NCBI GenBank assembly: GCA_938091335.1 | Contig: CALLJG010000014.1 | Span: 1 to 64,000, forward strand | Direction: 5' to 3' | Length of the DNA: 64,000 nt | Source of the DNA: an uncultured Thermodesulfobacterium sp. | Lineage (GTDB): Bacteria; Desulfobacterota; Thermodesulfobacteria; Thermodesulfobacteriales; Thermodesulfobacteriaceae | Part shown: one piece after another, positions 17,601 through 27,190 of the stretch | How positions within the stretch are numbered: the stretch's first letter is position 1 | How the letters are laid out: every line of letters begins with the position of its first letter | Position numbers and translations under genes: made by a program | The notes under the pieces: model-generated | Databases searched by the model: none | The model's input: only the letters and a program-made list of their open reading frames with translations | Told to the model about the DNA's origin: nothing

Positions 17601-18230
17601 ATAGCTATCCAACAAAAAAATATTAACCTCATATTTACTAACACCAATTTTCCAGAGCTTTCCACAGGAATTATTCTTTCCTATCTTGGAGCCAGAATTT
17701 GCTATTCCTCATCTCGTCCTTAAGCTTACTTGATGAAGAAAAATTTAGAAACTTTAATTCATTTACAAATTTTTTCTTCATTTAAAACAAATGGAGATTA
17801 CAGCATCTTTGCTCATATTCCCGTCTTTTTAAATAATAATTTAAATCAAAGGAAAAATAATCATTTCCAATGGATGAGTGTGATTACACATAACTTTTCG
17901 AGAATTTTTTCTCATCAATATATAAGACACACTTGGCTTAACTTTAATCAAAGGTCACACAGATACACAAAAGTTGATAGATATGTGTTACTAGAAGAGT
18001 TTAACAAGGAAGATAAAAAATACTATTTAGAATGTAATAAACTTTATCAAAAATTAATCTAAAAAGGACTTAAAAAAGAGGTTGCTAGATTTATCCTATC
18101 TCAAGGATGTAGTACAACCCTAATAGCATCAGGAGCTGCTACTGTTTGGCAAGATTTTATTTTAAAGAAAAATATTCCACAGGCTCAAACCGAAATAAGT
18201 TGGCAAAATTTCTTAAATTTTTATACTTGA
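17601..18230 (+). pseudogene. thyX: Flavin-dependent thymidylate synthase, inactivated
   Basis: ThyX makes dTMP from dUMP using FAD and methylene-THF. One continuous frame reads NFPELS, then LGARICYSSSRP (17670-17720), a TAA at 17721-17723, then FSRIFSHQYIRH and NFNQRSHRYTKVDRYV, a second TAA at 18060-18062, then GLKKEVARFILSQGCSTTLI and AQTEIS, ending at TGA 18228. The order matches ThyX from N-terminus to C-terminus. The second TAA fits a GAA-to-TAA change (LIEKGL is typical). The signature R-H-R-x5-S/N-x3-S-x-R-Y has its second Arg replaced (RHTWLNFNQRSHRY). Two nonsense codons in frame and an altered motif make this a pseudogene. Confidence 0.75.
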
Positions 18231-18272
18231 TCTTTATAAATATTATACTAAAAATAAAATAAAAACTAAAAT

Positions 18273-19571
18273 ATGTTAAAAAATCAAAAATTTCCTTCAA
18301 AAGAACTTTTAAAAAAGGTTTTTATTGCTGATTTACATATTCATTCTAAATATAGTCGAGCATGTAGTAAACAAATGGAAATACCTGTTTTAGCAAAAAC
18401 AGGGAAATTAAAAGGTCTTAATCTTATAGGTACTGGAGACTTCACTCATCCATTATGGTTTAAAGAATTGAAAGAACATTTAGAATTTGATTCTCAATCA
18501 AAGTTATATTTTTTTAAAGAATCTCCAGAAGAACCTAAATTTATCTTAACTTCAGAAATATCTCTTATATTTTCTAGAAATGAAAAATCTAATAGAAGAG
18601 TGCATTTAATTATTATAGCCCCTGATTTTAAAACTGTAGAAGAAATCAATCTTTATCTTTCAAAACTTGGTAATCTTCTTATAGATGGAAGACCTACCTT
18701 TGGGATTAATTGTGAAAAATTAACTTTAGATCTAATTAAGATTTCTGAAAAAATATTAATTATTCCTGCTCATGCTTGGACTCCTTGGTATTCAGTATTT
18801 GGAGCTTTTTCAGGATTTGATTCTTTAGAAGAGGCTTTTGGAGAAGCAACTCCTTTTATTTATGCTATAGAAACAGGGCTTTCTTCAGATCCAGAAATGA
18901 ACTGGAGAATTTCTAAACTAGATAATATCACATTAATTTCTTGCTCAGATGCACATTCTCCTCAAAAGTTAGGTAGAGAAGCTACCGCTTTTTTTAATCC
19001 ATTAACTTATGAAAATATATATAACTCTATTAAAACTGGAAACATTGCTTTCACAATAGAATTTTATCCTGAAGAAGGCAAATATCATTATGACGGACAT
19101 AGAAATTGTAAAGTCCGCCTTTCTCCTAAGGAAACTAGAGCTTTAGGATATAAGTGCCCAAAGTGTGGAAATCCTTTAACTATAGGTGTGCTTCATAGAA
19201 TAGAACTCTTAGCTGATAGAGAAGAAGACTATATTCCTTCTAACAAACCCCTCTCAGTTCATTTAGTTCCTTTTATAGAAATTTTAGCTGAAGTTTTTAA
19301 TTTAAATAAACACACTAGATCATTAGAAAAACTTTATGAGCAATATATCTCTTTAGTGGGAAGTGAATTTGAAATCCTTTTAAATATTGACTTAAAAGAA
19401 TTAGAAAAAGTTTTTCCCTCTAAATTAATACAAGCTATAGAACGAGTAAGAAAAGGCCAAATTTTTGCTAACCCAGGTTATGACGGAGAATACGGATTTA
19501 TAAAAATATTCACCCCTATTGAAGATGAACCCTTTTTAGGTTTAAAGCAACAGAATCTCTTTTCTTTGTAA
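18273..19571 (+). CDS. Endonuclease Q-like PHP-domain DNA repair nuclease
   Basis: EndoQ cuts DNA 5' of deaminated bases (uracil, hypoxanthine, xanthine) and abasic sites, a repair route relevant at high temperature. The 432-residue protein opens with the PHP metal motif FIADLHIHSKYSRACSKQME, followed by LIGTGDFTHP, AHAWTPWYSVFG and SCSDAHSPQKLGREA. A zinc-ribbon with C-P-K-C (YKCPKCGNPLTIGVLHRIE) precedes a C-terminal region, the arrangement of EndoQ (TIGR00375 type). It stands alone, downstream of the thyX remnant. Confidence 0.85.
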   Translation: MLKNQKFPSKELLKKVFIADLHIHSKYSRACSKQMEIPVLAKTGKLKGLNLIGTGDFTHPLWFKELKEHLEFDSQSKLYFFKESPEEPKFILTSEISLIFSRNEKSNRRVHLIIIAPDFKTVEEINLYLSKLGNLLIDGRPTFGINCEKLTLDLIKISEKILIIPAHAWTPWYSVFGAFSGFDSLEEAFGEATPFIYAIETGLSSDPEMNWRISKLDNITLISCSDAHSPQKLGREATAFFNPLTYENIYNSIKTGNIAFTIEFYPEEGKYHYDGHRNCKVRLSPKETRALGYKCPKCGNPLTIGVLHRIELLADREEDYIPSNKPLSVHLVPFIEILAEVFNLNKHTRSLEKLYEQYISLVGSEFEILLNIDLKELEKVFPSKLIQAIERVRKGQIFANPGYDGEYGFIKIFTPIEDEPFLGLKQQNLFSL

Positions 19572-19705
19572 TAATTGCATATTTTTTGAATTTTTTTCAA
19601 AAAGCTCATTTTTTCCCCTTATTTAAATTCTGGTTATTTCCCAAAATTACAATGGCATTTTTTTTGATTATTAAAAATTTAAAAATATCAAATAGGAGGT
19701 AAAAA

Positions 19706-20278
19706 ATGAAAAGATCTAAATTTTTGATGTTATTTTTTTTAATTTTATTTGAATTCAATTTAATTAATCCTTTTCTTTTAAAAGCTAAAGACATAGACGT
19801 AGGGGTATCTATAAATGATGGAAAAATAACTCATTTTTATTTTGCCATAGGTGATTATTATAAAATCCCTACTGAAAAAATTATAATTATTAAAAAAAGA
19901 CATCCTATTATAATAGAAGAAGAACTTCCTGTAATTCTTTTAATAACGAAAGAAAGAGGAATAGAACCAGATATAATTATAAGATTAAGGGAGCGAGGAT
20001 ATTCCTGGTATGACATAATGATTTATTTTGGATTATATCCAGAAGTAATATTTAGACCTATAATTGTCAGTCCTCCTTACGGAAAAGCCTGGGGATATTA
20101 TAAATATTCTCCAAAAAGAGGGAAAATAATCATTTTTAGTGATAGAGACATAATAGAATTAGCTAATATAAAATTTTTAACCGAATATTATCATATAGAT
20201 ATTAAAAATTATAAAAATAAATATCCAAACTTTATTGATTTTAATGAAGAACTTTATAAAAAATATAAAAAAAGATAA
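19706..20278 (+). CDS. Exported protein of unknown function
   Basis: A 190-residue protein with a signal peptide (MKRSKFLMLFFLILFEFNLI, then processing near the LLKAKD stretch), preceded by a strong AGGAGGT ribosome-binding site. The mature part alternates isoleucine and valine strands with charged residues (IIIIKKRHPIIIEEELPVIL), a region ERGYSWYDIMIYFGLYPE, and a basic C-terminus (KKYKKR). I do not recognise the family. Very lysine/isoleucine rich, as are its neighbours. Single gene ending at a shared terminator. Confidence 0.7.
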   Translation: MKRSKFLMLFFLILFEFNLINPFLLKAKDIDVGVSINDGKITHFYFAIGDYYKIPTEKIIIIKKRHPIIIEEELPVILLITKERGIEPDIIIRLRERGYSWYDIMIYFGLYPEVIFRPIIVSPPYGKAWGYYKYSPKRGKIIIFSDRDIIELANIKFLTEYYHIDIKNYKNKYPNFIDFNEELYKKYKKR

Positions 20279-20285
20279 AGAAATA

Positions 20286-20310
20286 ACCCCCCTCTTTAAA
20301 AGAGGGGGGT
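20286..20310. terminator. Bidirectional rho-independent terminator
   Basis: A perfect GC-rich inverted repeat (ACCCCCCTCTT with its mirror around TTAAA) between two convergent genes. On the minus strand it is followed by a T-rich tract; on the plus strand the tail is A-rich, so it works best for the minus-strand lipoprotein gene. Confidence 0.75.
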
Positions 20311-20323
20311 AAAAAAATTTAAA

Positions 20324-20539
20324 TTACTTTTTTTCAGCTGCAGGTTTTTCTTCAGCAGGTTTTTCAGGAGCAGCTTTTTCTGGAGCAGTTACATTTTCAG
20401 CAGGTGCTGGTGCTGTAGGTGCAGGAGCTTCTGTTTTAGGAGCTTCTGGAGGAGCTTCTTCTTTTTTCTTACAACCCGCGGTAACACCAATCATACCAGC
20501 TAAAGCTACACTCAACAGAAAACACAATACCCTCTTCAT
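20324..20539 (-). CDS. Small Ala/Pro/Glu-rich lipoprotein
   Basis: 71 residues: a signal sequence ending in a lipobox (GVTAGC) followed by KKKEE and a low-complexity tail of A, P, E, K and T. The cysteine would be lipid-modified; the tail is probably an extended spacer in the envelope. No family can be named. It has its own strong promoter and a ribosome-binding site (AAAGGAGGGGG). Confidence 0.75.
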   Translation of the reverse strand: MKRVLCFLLSVALAGMIGVTAGCKKKEEAPPEAPKTEAPAPTAPAPAENVTAPEKAAPEKPAEEKPAAEKK

Positions 20540-20574
20540 AAAGCACCCCCTCCTTTAATTTTAATTATTTTAAA

Positions 20575-20602
20575 ATTATTAACTTATGGTTTTTTTTGTC
20601 AA
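20575..20602 (-). promoter_or_regulatory. Promoter for the small lipoprotein
   Basis: TTGACA (20597-20602) and AATAAT (20575-20580) on the minus strand, spaced 16 bases, about 35 bases before the start codon. Confidence 0.6.
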
Positions 20603-20623
20603 GGGGTATTTTTAAAAATTTTT

Positions 20624-21478
20624 TTAAGCAAATTCTCTTTGAATCAAGAGCGATTTATATAAACCTATTTTTAGATACTTGAAAATCTTATCACTTTTTA
20701 TGTTAAGTTCTTTAAGTAAATTTTGTGGAATATTATAATTAAATGAATCTACTCCCCCTCCTATTCCTAAAATATTAGCTAAGATATTAGCTAAACCTAC
20801 AATGCTTGCTATATCACTCTGAAGCATGAGATCAACATCATGATGAGCTCTTACAGCGAAAGATATACTTTTAGGAAATTCCCATCTTTCTAAAAGATGA
20901 GCTCCTACCAAACCATGATCAACTCCCAAAACCATCCATTCAACTTGGATAAAGTCCCGATCAGGATTATTATTTGCTATTTTCTGAAATTCTTTGATTT
21001 CTAATTTAGTATAAAGATCAAGTACTATTTTACCTATATCATGTAAAATTGAAGCAATATAAATTGTGTCTATTTTAGCTGGAGAAAATTTTATATCAAA
21101 AGCGATTTCTTCTGCTATAATCCCACAAACTAAAGAATGCAACCAAATATTTTCTGTACTAAGCCCATATCCTATTAAATCCTTATTAAAATAATTTTTA
21201 GCTACTGAAGCTACTATAATAAATCTAATTTGATTAAGTCCTAAAAACATAAAAGCTTTAAATAAAGAATCTATTTTTTGAGGAAGCCCAAAAGCTGGTG
21301 AATTTACAATTCTTAAAAAATTAGCAGTTATTCCTGGATCACTTTTTACAATTCTTTCTAATTCTTTAAAATCTACATCTTCTTTTTTTAAAATCTCTAA
21401 AGCTTGAAAAGCTACCTTAGGAAAAGTAGGAATGGAATCCACTTTATTAAAAATTCTTTCTAATATCTGTTTTTTCAT
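20624..21478 (-). CDS. HDOD-domain signalling protein
   Basis: 284 residues. The HDOD domain spans about residues 10-205, with IPTFPKVAFQALEIL, IVKSDPGITANFLRIVNSPAFG and SILHDIGKIVLDLY. HDOD proteins are HD-superfamily relatives lacking phosphodiesterase activity in many cases; they take part in signalling, motility and stress responses. It overlaps the CheD-like gene by 4 bases, which hints at a joint signalling role. Last gene of the rplS operon. Confidence 0.85.
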   Translation of the reverse strand: MKKQILERIFNKVDSIPTFPKVAFQALEILKKEDVDFKELERIVKSDPGITANFLRIVNSPAFGLPQKIDSLFKAFMFLGLNQIRFIIVASVAKNYFNKDLIGYGLSTENIWLHSLVCGIIAEEIAFDIKFSPAKIDTIYIASILHDIGKIVLDLYTKLEIKEFQKIANNNPDRDFIQVEWMVLGVDHGLVGAHLLERWEFPKSISFAVRAHHDVDLMLQSDIASIVGLANILANILGIGGGVDSFNYNIPQNLLKELNIKSDKIFKYLKIGLYKSLLIQREFA

Positions 21479-21957
21479 ATTATCTCTTCCTCTCCATTTA
21501 AATTTATCTTAATGACTTTTTCTTTTAAATCTACTTCTAAATAAGTTTGACAATTAAATCCTATTCTTAGAACAATGTTATCAGGATTAATAGGTATTTT
21601 TATTATATAGCTTTGAACTACCTTAAAATTTAATTCACCAATATTTAAATCTTCAGGAGAATTTTTATATTTACTTCCTCCTACAATAGCAATTTTGGCT
21701 AAATTAAAATCCAATCCAGAGTTAGTTAGTTCTTCCAAAAATATAGGGATTAAACTTTGTCCTGACAAAACAACCCCTTCCTCTTCAATTTCTATATCAT
21801 GTTCTTTATAAGGTAACACATAATGACAAAGACCTCCTATTTCATTTTCTTTATCAATTATCCCAACCCCTATTCCACTTCCTAAAAATCCTGTTTTTAA
21901 TATTATTCCTCTTTTTTGAATTATTTGATAAGTACCTTTAGGAACTGTTATAATCAT
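21475..21957 (-). CDS. cheD: CheD-like protein lacking the catalytic cysteine
   Basis: CheD deamidates glutamines of chemoreceptors with a Cys-His-Thr triad. This 160-residue protein keeps the fold pattern (TGFLGSGIGVGIIDKENEIGG, CHYVLP, KIAIVGGSKY, then IGELNFKVVQ). The position of the catalytic Cys in T-x-x-L-G-S-C is glycine (Gly28), while His45 and Thr22 are kept; Cys44 sits next to the His. The C-terminal part lacks the usual glycine-arginine motif. It is probably not an ordinary deamidase and may bind a partner instead. No chemotaxis genes are nearby; it overlaps the HDOD gene. Confidence 0.7.
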   Translation of the reverse strand: MIITVPKGTYQIIQKRGIILKTGFLGSGIGVGIIDKENEIGGLCHYVLPYKEHDIEIEEEGVVLSGQSLIPIFLEELTNSGLDFNLAKIAIVGGSKYKNSPEDLNIGELNFKVVQSYIIKIPINPDNIVLRIGFNCQTYLEVDLKEKVIKINLNGEEEII

Positions 21958-21969
21958 TTTAAACCCCTT

Positions 21970-23268
21970 TTAATCTAAAATTCTAAATTTTTTAGTAGGT
22001 GAGGTAACCACATCTAGCTTATTTATTTCTTGTAAAGCTTTATTCACATTTTTTTCTTTTGTTTCATGGGTAAGCATAACTATAGGAACTGAACCTTTTC
22101 TTTTTTGCCTTCCTATTTGTATTACCGAAGCTATACTTATATTATATTTTCCTAAAATACCTGAAATCTTGGACAAAACTCCTGGTTTATCTATAGCTGA
22201 GAATCTAAAATAATATTTAAACTCTACCTCTTCTATAGGTCTCAATTTAATAAGGTGATTATTTTTTGTTAATGGATATCTTATAAAAGGTCTTTTACCA
22301 AAATAAAAATATTCTATAGCATCTATTATATCACTTACTACGGCACTTGCAGTAGGTTCTTTACCTGCTCCTAATCCATAAATTAAAACATCTCCTATAA
22401 AATCTCCTGTTATATAAAAGGCATTGTAGTTTAAACGAATAGAAGTAAGCACATGATTTTCTGAAATTAAAGTAGGATGAACTCTTATTTCAATTTTATC
22501 TTTTCTTTTTTTAGCAAAAGCTAAAAGTTTAACTATATATCCTAAATCTTTTGCAAATCTTAAATCCATTAATTCTATCTCTTCTATTCCTTCAGTATAC
22601 ACTTCTGAAGCTGGTATATAAATTCCAAAAGCAAGAGAAGCTAAAATTGAAATCTTGTGAGCTGAATCAATTCCTTTAATATCAAGAGAGGGATCTGCTT
22701 CAGCATATCCTTTAGCTTGAGCTTCTTTTAATGCTTCTTTAAAATTCAAATTATTTTCGAGCATACGAGTTAAAATATAATTGGTTGTTCCATTTACTAT
22801 TCCTATAATAGAGTTAATCTCATTCCCAATTAAGGCTTCTTTTAAAGTTTTTATAACTGGTATCCCCCCTCCTACTGAAGCTTCAAATCCTAAAAATCTT
22901 TTTCTTTTAGTACAATTTTCCCATATTTCTTTTCCACAAAGAGCTAAAACTGCTTTATTAGCAGTGACTACTTCTTTGCCTTTTTCGAAAGCTTTTAAAA
23001 TATAATCTTTAGCAGGTTCTATTCCTCCAATCAATTCACATATTATGGAAATCTCTGGATCTTGTAAAATTTCATTTATGTCATTTGTAAATAAATGCGG
23101 ATCTATTATAACATTTCTTTTTTTATTTAAATTTTTTACTAAAATTTTTTTTATAACTGGTCTTAGTCCTACCTTTTCTTCTATTAAATTAATATTTTTT
23201 CTTAAAAGCTCATAAACCCCTGTTCCAACTGTACCAAATCCTAATAGACCTATTTTGACCTCCTTCAT
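21970..23268 (-). CDS. hom: Homoserine dehydrogenase
   Basis: Reduces aspartate semialdehyde to homoserine for threonine, methionine and isoleucine synthesis. 432 residues: N-terminal Rossmann fold (IGLLGFGTVGTGVYELL), the catalytic segment TANKAVLALCGKEIWE, GIVNGTTNYILTRM, EADPSLDIKGIDSAHK, and a C-terminal ACT domain (about 350-432, FSAIDKPGVLSKISGILGKY), which usually gives threonine feedback. In the rplS operon, 9 bases after nrdJ. Confidence 0.96.
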   Translation of the reverse strand: MKEVKIGLLGFGTVGTGVYELLRKNINLIEEKVGLRPVIKKILVKNLNKKRNVIIDPHLFTNDINEILQDPEISIICELIGGIEPAKDYILKAFEKGKEVVTANKAVLALCGKEIWENCTKRKRFLGFEASVGGGIPVIKTLKEALIGNEINSIIGIVNGTTNYILTRMLENNLNFKEALKEAQAKGYAEADPSLDIKGIDSAHKISILASLAFGIYIPASEVYTEGIEEIELMDLRFAKDLGYIVKLLAFAKKRKDKIEIRVHPTLISENHVLTSIRLNYNAFYITGDFIGDVLIYGLGAGKEPTASAVVSDIIDAIEYFYFGKRPFIRYPLTKNNHLIKLRPIEEVEFKYYFRFSAIDKPGVLSKISGILGKYNISIASVIQIGRQKRKGSVPIVMLTHETKEKNVNKALQEINKLDVVTSPTKKFRILD

Positions 23269-23277
23269 TTTTGTCTC

Positions 23278-25050
23278 CTAAATTAGGGAAAAGCTACAAA
23301 TTGGGCATGAAGGTTCTATCTCTTCACTTTTGCCAATATAAATAACCTGTTCTTCTTTAGAACCATATCTAAACACTGTAACACCTTTTAATCCTATTTT
23401 ATAAGCATTTAAATAAATATTTTTTATTTCTTCAACTGTTGCTGTTTTAGGAAGGTTAATAGTTTTAGAAACTGCATTATGTACATATTTTTGAAAGGCA
23501 CTTTGAATAGCCAAGTGTTGATAGGGAGAAATTTCATAAGTAGTGATAAAAAGTTTTTTTATTTTTTTAGAAACTTTTATATCTTTCAAAAGGCCTTTTT
23601 CCTTTACTTCATTTAAGATTTCTTCTATTTCATTTTCGGAATAACCTTCTTTTTCTAAAATTTCAATAAAAAGAGGATGAAATTCTTTTATTATTATATT
23701 ATCTAGCATCCTTCTTTCATAATAAACTCCAAACAGAGGCTCTATTCCAGAAGAAACACCAGCAATCAAAGAGATACTGCCAGTAGGAGCAATAGTAGTA
23801 GTGGTGGCATTGCGCATATAAGGTATCTCTGGTTTATCCCAAATACTTCCGGGATATGCCGGAAAATTGCCTCGCTCCATACCTAATTGTTGAGAAGCTT
23901 TCACAGATTCTTCATTTATAAATTTCATAATTTTTTCACCTAATTCTATAGCTTTTGATTCTGCATAAGAAACATTTAATTTTATAAGAAAATCAGCAAA
24001 TCCCATTACTCCAAGTCCAATCTTTCTATTAAGTCTAGTTATTTTACCTATTTGAGGAACAGGAAATCTGTTAATTTCAATTACATTGTCTAAAAATCTT
24101 ACTGCTAAAAATACAGTTTCTCTAAGTCCATCCCAGTCAATTTTACCATCTTCTACAAAGTTAGCTAAATTAATAGACCCTAAGTTACAAGACTCAAAAG
24201 GAAGTAAAGGTTGTTCTCCACAAGGATTAGTAGCTTCAATTTCTCCTAAATGAGGAGTAGGATTATATCTATTAATGGTATCTATAAAGATAACTCCAGG
24301 ATCTCCACACTCCCAAGCTGATTCAGCAATTAAATCAAATAATTCTTGAGGATCTATATATTTTACTATTTTTTGAGTCCTAGGATTAACTAAGGGAAAT
24401 TTTTCTTTTTTTTCTAAAGCATCCATAAATTGATCAGTTATAGCAACTGAAAGATTAAAATTTCTAAGAACTCCTTTTTCTCTCTTAGCTTTTATAAACT
24501 CTTCTATATCAGGATGGTCAATTCTTAAAATACCCATATTAGCTCCTCGTCTTTTACCTCCTTGTTTGATTGCCTCTGTAGCACTGTCAAATACTTTAAT
24601 GAAAGAAAGAGGCCCGCTTGCTACTCCTTGCGTAGAAGCAACTATATCTCCTTTTGGTCTGATTTTAGAAAAAGAAAATCCTGTTCCTCCTCCTGATTTA
24701 TGAATTAATCCAGCATATTTTAAAGTCTCAAATATGGAATTCAAAGAATCCTCTATAGGAAGAACAAAACATGCTGAAAGTTGTCCCAAAGGGCATCCTG
24801 CATTCATTAAAGTGGGAGAATTGGGTAAAAAATCAAGATTAGCCATTAATTCATAAAATTTCTCTTCATATGTCTCACAAGTATTGGGATTTTTTGAAAA
24901 ATTAGCTTCTGCACTTGCTACAGCTTTAGCAACTCTTTCAAAAAGCTCTTCAGGAGTTTCTATAACTTCATTTTTGTCATTTTTCAAAAGATATCTTTGT
25001 CTTAAAACAGTTAGACCTGATTCCCTGAGTTTTAATTTTTTCTTTTTCAT
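23278..25050 (-). CDS. nrdJ: Adenosylcobalamin-dependent (class II) ribonucleotide reductase
   Basis: Makes deoxyribonucleotides using B12, independent of oxygen. 590 residues with the class II hallmarks: [49 protein letters not shown], the active-site [18 protein letters not shown] (catalytic Cys and Glu), and [20 protein letters not shown]. The C-terminal thiol pair is reduced to a short PSCPICSF tail. No ATP-cone is seen at the N-terminus. Fits an anaerobe with abundant corrinoid. Confidence 0.95.
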   Translation of the reverse strand: MKKKKLKLRESGLTVLRQRYLLKNDKNEVIETPEELFERVAKAVASAEANFSKNPNTCETYEEKFYELMANLDFLPNSPTLMNAGCPLGQLSACFVLPIEDSLNSIFETLKYAGLIHKSGGGTGFSFSKIRPKGDIVASTQGVASGPLSFIKVFDSATEAIKQGGKRRGANMGILRIDHPDIEEFIKAKREKGVLRNFNLSVAITDQFMDALEKKEKFPLVNPRTQKIVKYIDPQELFDLIAESAWECGDPGVIFIDTINRYNPTPHLGEIEATNPCGEQPLLPFESCNLGSINLANFVEDGKIDWDGLRETVFLAVRFLDNVIEINRFPVPQIGKITRLNRKIGLGVMGFADFLIKLNVSYAESKAIELGEKIMKFINEESVKASQQLGMERGNFPAYPGSIWDKPEIPYMRNATTTTIAPTGSISLIAGVSSGIEPLFGVYYERRMLDNIIIKEFHPLFIEILEKEGYSENEIEEILNEVKEKGLLKDIKVSKKIKKLFITTYEISPYQHLAIQSAFQKYVHNAVSKTINLPKTATVEEIKNIYLNAYKIGLKGVTVFRYGSKEEQVIYIGKSEEIEPSCPICSFSLI

Positions 25051-25053
25051 CTT

Positions 25054-26838
25054 TTAACTTTCTAAATCTATAAGAATTAAAGTTTGATATTGAGGATGTG
25101 GAGGATTTTCTAAATCTACATATTTAAATTCATCTTCCAGTCTTCTTATTGAAAAATTTAAAAAAGAATTAAGTAATTCTGGTTCTAAATACCATTCAGC
25201 TTTAGCATACTTGCTAAAACTTTCAAATAAGAATTTTCTGATCTTTTCTCTCATTTCGCATATACCTTCTTTTTGTTCTAAAATTTCTTTTATAACTTTT
25301 CTCCAAGCACTTTTAGGTAATGCTTTAAACACAAATTCCTTTTTATATACCCAGTTTGCAAGTGCAGTAAGTATTAAGGATGTCCAAGTAAAAAAACTGG
25401 CATCAAAATTTCTTTTTGGTTGATTTATTTCATTTATCCAAAGGATGGGACTACCAAAAATTTTTTTAATTAAAGGAGCTATATAACCAACTTCTTCTAT
25501 ATATCTTCTTACCATATTAATTTCACTAAGTTTTCTAAAATAAGTATACTCTTCAGCTGTTCCTATTTTATCTGGCTGAAATAGTTTTATTTGGTTAAGT
25601 TTTTTTACTAGCACTCCTTGCAAAAATCCTTGATAGGGTTGGTCTAAATAATTTAAAATTGATGAATCAATTTCTTCATTTTTAGTAAGTTGTAAAGCAA
25701 ATTTCCTCAATTCTCTTAGAAGAGTTTGAGAAACTTTAAATATATCTTCTAAAAAATGCTCTTCTAAAAATTTTTTGGCTACTTCTAAATTACTTAATGA
25801 TAAATATTCCAGTCCAATATTTAAAGCACCCCATACTTTATCTAAACTTTTTCTTATCTGATCAAGATCATCTATGACTATGTTATCTCCGATAATTACT
25901 TTATTTGCTATCCAAGCCAACTCTCTTTTGAGCCTTTCTATTTGAAATAAGTCATTAATCATTTCCAAAACTTTAAAAATAAAAAGTTCTTCACTTCCCG
26001 TATATACCATAATATTAACTGAAGGCTTAATATTGGCTTCTATCGGTAAATATTTAGGCTCTATCTTTTTTAAATTTTTAGGATGAACATAAGAATATAT
26101 ATCAAGGGCTTCAAAATATTCTGGTATACCTTCATCTGCAAGCCTTCCGTTTCTCCATCTATATGCTCTTTCTTCTGCTTCAGCAGGTATTTCCCATATT
26201 ATAGACTCCATAAGAGCAAAATAAGTATCTGGCATTTCACTTCTTATAATTTCAATCATTCTTCTAAAATAAAACTCAAGAGAAGGAACTTTAAAATCTA
26301 TAAAATAAAAATCATCTAAAGTATAAGATGGTAAAAAGTCCATTGCTTCTATTAATTCCATTTCATCTGGTTTTTTATAAACCTTTATAAATCTTTGAAA
26401 AATAACAATTAAAAAATCCCAATCTGCTATTTTCAACCATTCCAAGACTTTATCCTCCCCTGCTTGGAAAAGAAGAACAATCCAAGAAGCTACCCTCTCA
26501 GATTTTATTCTGTCTTTATACCAAGTATCTATATCAAACATAAATTGGATTTGAGATGGCTTTGCATAGGAAAGAAGTTCTACTGCTAAATCAAGAGAAG
26601 AAGCTTTTAAAGTGAGAAAAAGTTCTTGCGGAGGTAAGTTTTTTACTACACCTTCTGGATAAGGTGAATATAAAATTATCTTGGCTCTTTCATCCCAAGG
26701 AACACTTAAAACAAGGTCATAAATTTCTTGAAATTTTAAATTTGCTAAAGTAATTTCTAACTCTTTTTCTGAAAGTCTAAAAAGTTCTTCTAATTTAATA
26801 CCTGTTAAAATTTCTTTCTTGATGGAAAGCAGATTCAT
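25054..26838 (-). CDS. DUF6178-type protein of unknown function
   Basis: 594 residues, mostly predicted helical, no signal peptide or membrane helix. I read it as DUF6178, seen in delta-proteobacteria and relatives; features include SVPWDERAKIILYSPYPEGV near the N-terminus and WEIPAEAEERAYRWRNGRLA in the middle. No catalytic motif is apparent. Its start lies 44 bases inside yraN, implying coupled translation; nrdJ follows after 3 bases. The family name is from memory. Confidence 0.65.
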   Translation of the reverse strand: MNLLSIKKEILTGIKLEELFRLSEKELEITLANLKFQEIYDLVLSVPWDERAKIILYSPYPEGVVKNLPPQELFLTLKASSLDLAVELLSYAKPSQIQFMFDIDTWYKDRIKSERVASWIVLLFQAGEDKVLEWLKIADWDFLIVIFQRFIKVYKKPDEMELIEAMDFLPSYTLDDFYFIDFKVPSLEFYFRRMIEIIRSEMPDTYFALMESIIWEIPAEAEERAYRWRNGRLADEGIPEYFEALDIYSYVHPKNLKKIEPKYLPIEANIKPSVNIMVYTGSEELFIFKVLEMINDLFQIERLKRELAWIANKVIIGDNIVIDDLDQIRKSLDKVWGALNIGLEYLSLSNLEVAKKFLEEHFLEDIFKVSQTLLRELRKFALQLTKNEEIDSSILNYLDQPYQGFLQGVLVKKLNQIKLFQPDKIGTAEEYTYFRKLSEINMVRRYIEEVGYIAPLIKKIFGSPILWINEINQPKRNFDASFFTWTSLILTALANWVYKKEFVFKALPKSAWRKVIKEILEQKEGICEMREKIRKFLFESFSKYAKAEWYLEPELLNSFLNFSIRRLEDEFKYVDLENPPHPQYQTLILIDLES

Positions 26839-27190
26839 AATGCCTTATTTCTCCTTTTGAAAATTCATATATTATTACATCAAATCTTATTCCTTCTATT
26901 TTACTAAACTTTCTTAAATTTTTAATCAAAAAATATTCTGCAACCTTTAAAATTTTTTCTCTTTTTTTCCTGTTTATTTTTTCCTCAGATAAAAAACTAA
27001 TCTCTCTAAATAGGCTTTTTACTTCAATAAAAATTAAACAATTGTTTTTTTCTGCAATAATATCTATTTCTCCAAAAGTGGTTTTAAAATTTCTTTCAAT
27101 AATTGTATATCCTTTAGAAATTAAATAATCTGTTATTCTATCTTCTGCTTCTTTTCCTTTTTCTTTAGAGTTTAATTTTTTAAGTTGCAT
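26795..27190 (-). CDS. yraN: YraN/UPF0102 endonuclease-fold protein
   Basis: 131 residues with the UPF0102 pattern: GKEAEDRITDYLISKGYTII, RNFKTTFGEIDIIAEKN and IFIEVKS, equivalent to the G-E-I-D...E-V-K metal site of Holliday-junction-resolvase-like nucleases. A role in DNA repair or recombination is inferred from the fold. Typical genomic partner of rnhB, whose end it overlaps by 11 bases. Confidence 0.88.
   Translation of the reverse strand: MQLKKLNSKEKGKEAEDRITDYLISKGYTIIERNFKTTFGEIDIIAEKNNCLIFIEVKSLFREISFLSEEKINRKKREKILKVAEYFLIKNLRKFSKIEGIRFDVIIYEFSKGEIRHYESAFHQERNFNRY

Noticed and set aside
17483-17665. Sixty-codon frame on the minus strand with a hydrophobic segment
   Set aside because: It runs into tRNA-Leu and lies antisense to the thyX remnant; no ribosome-binding site.
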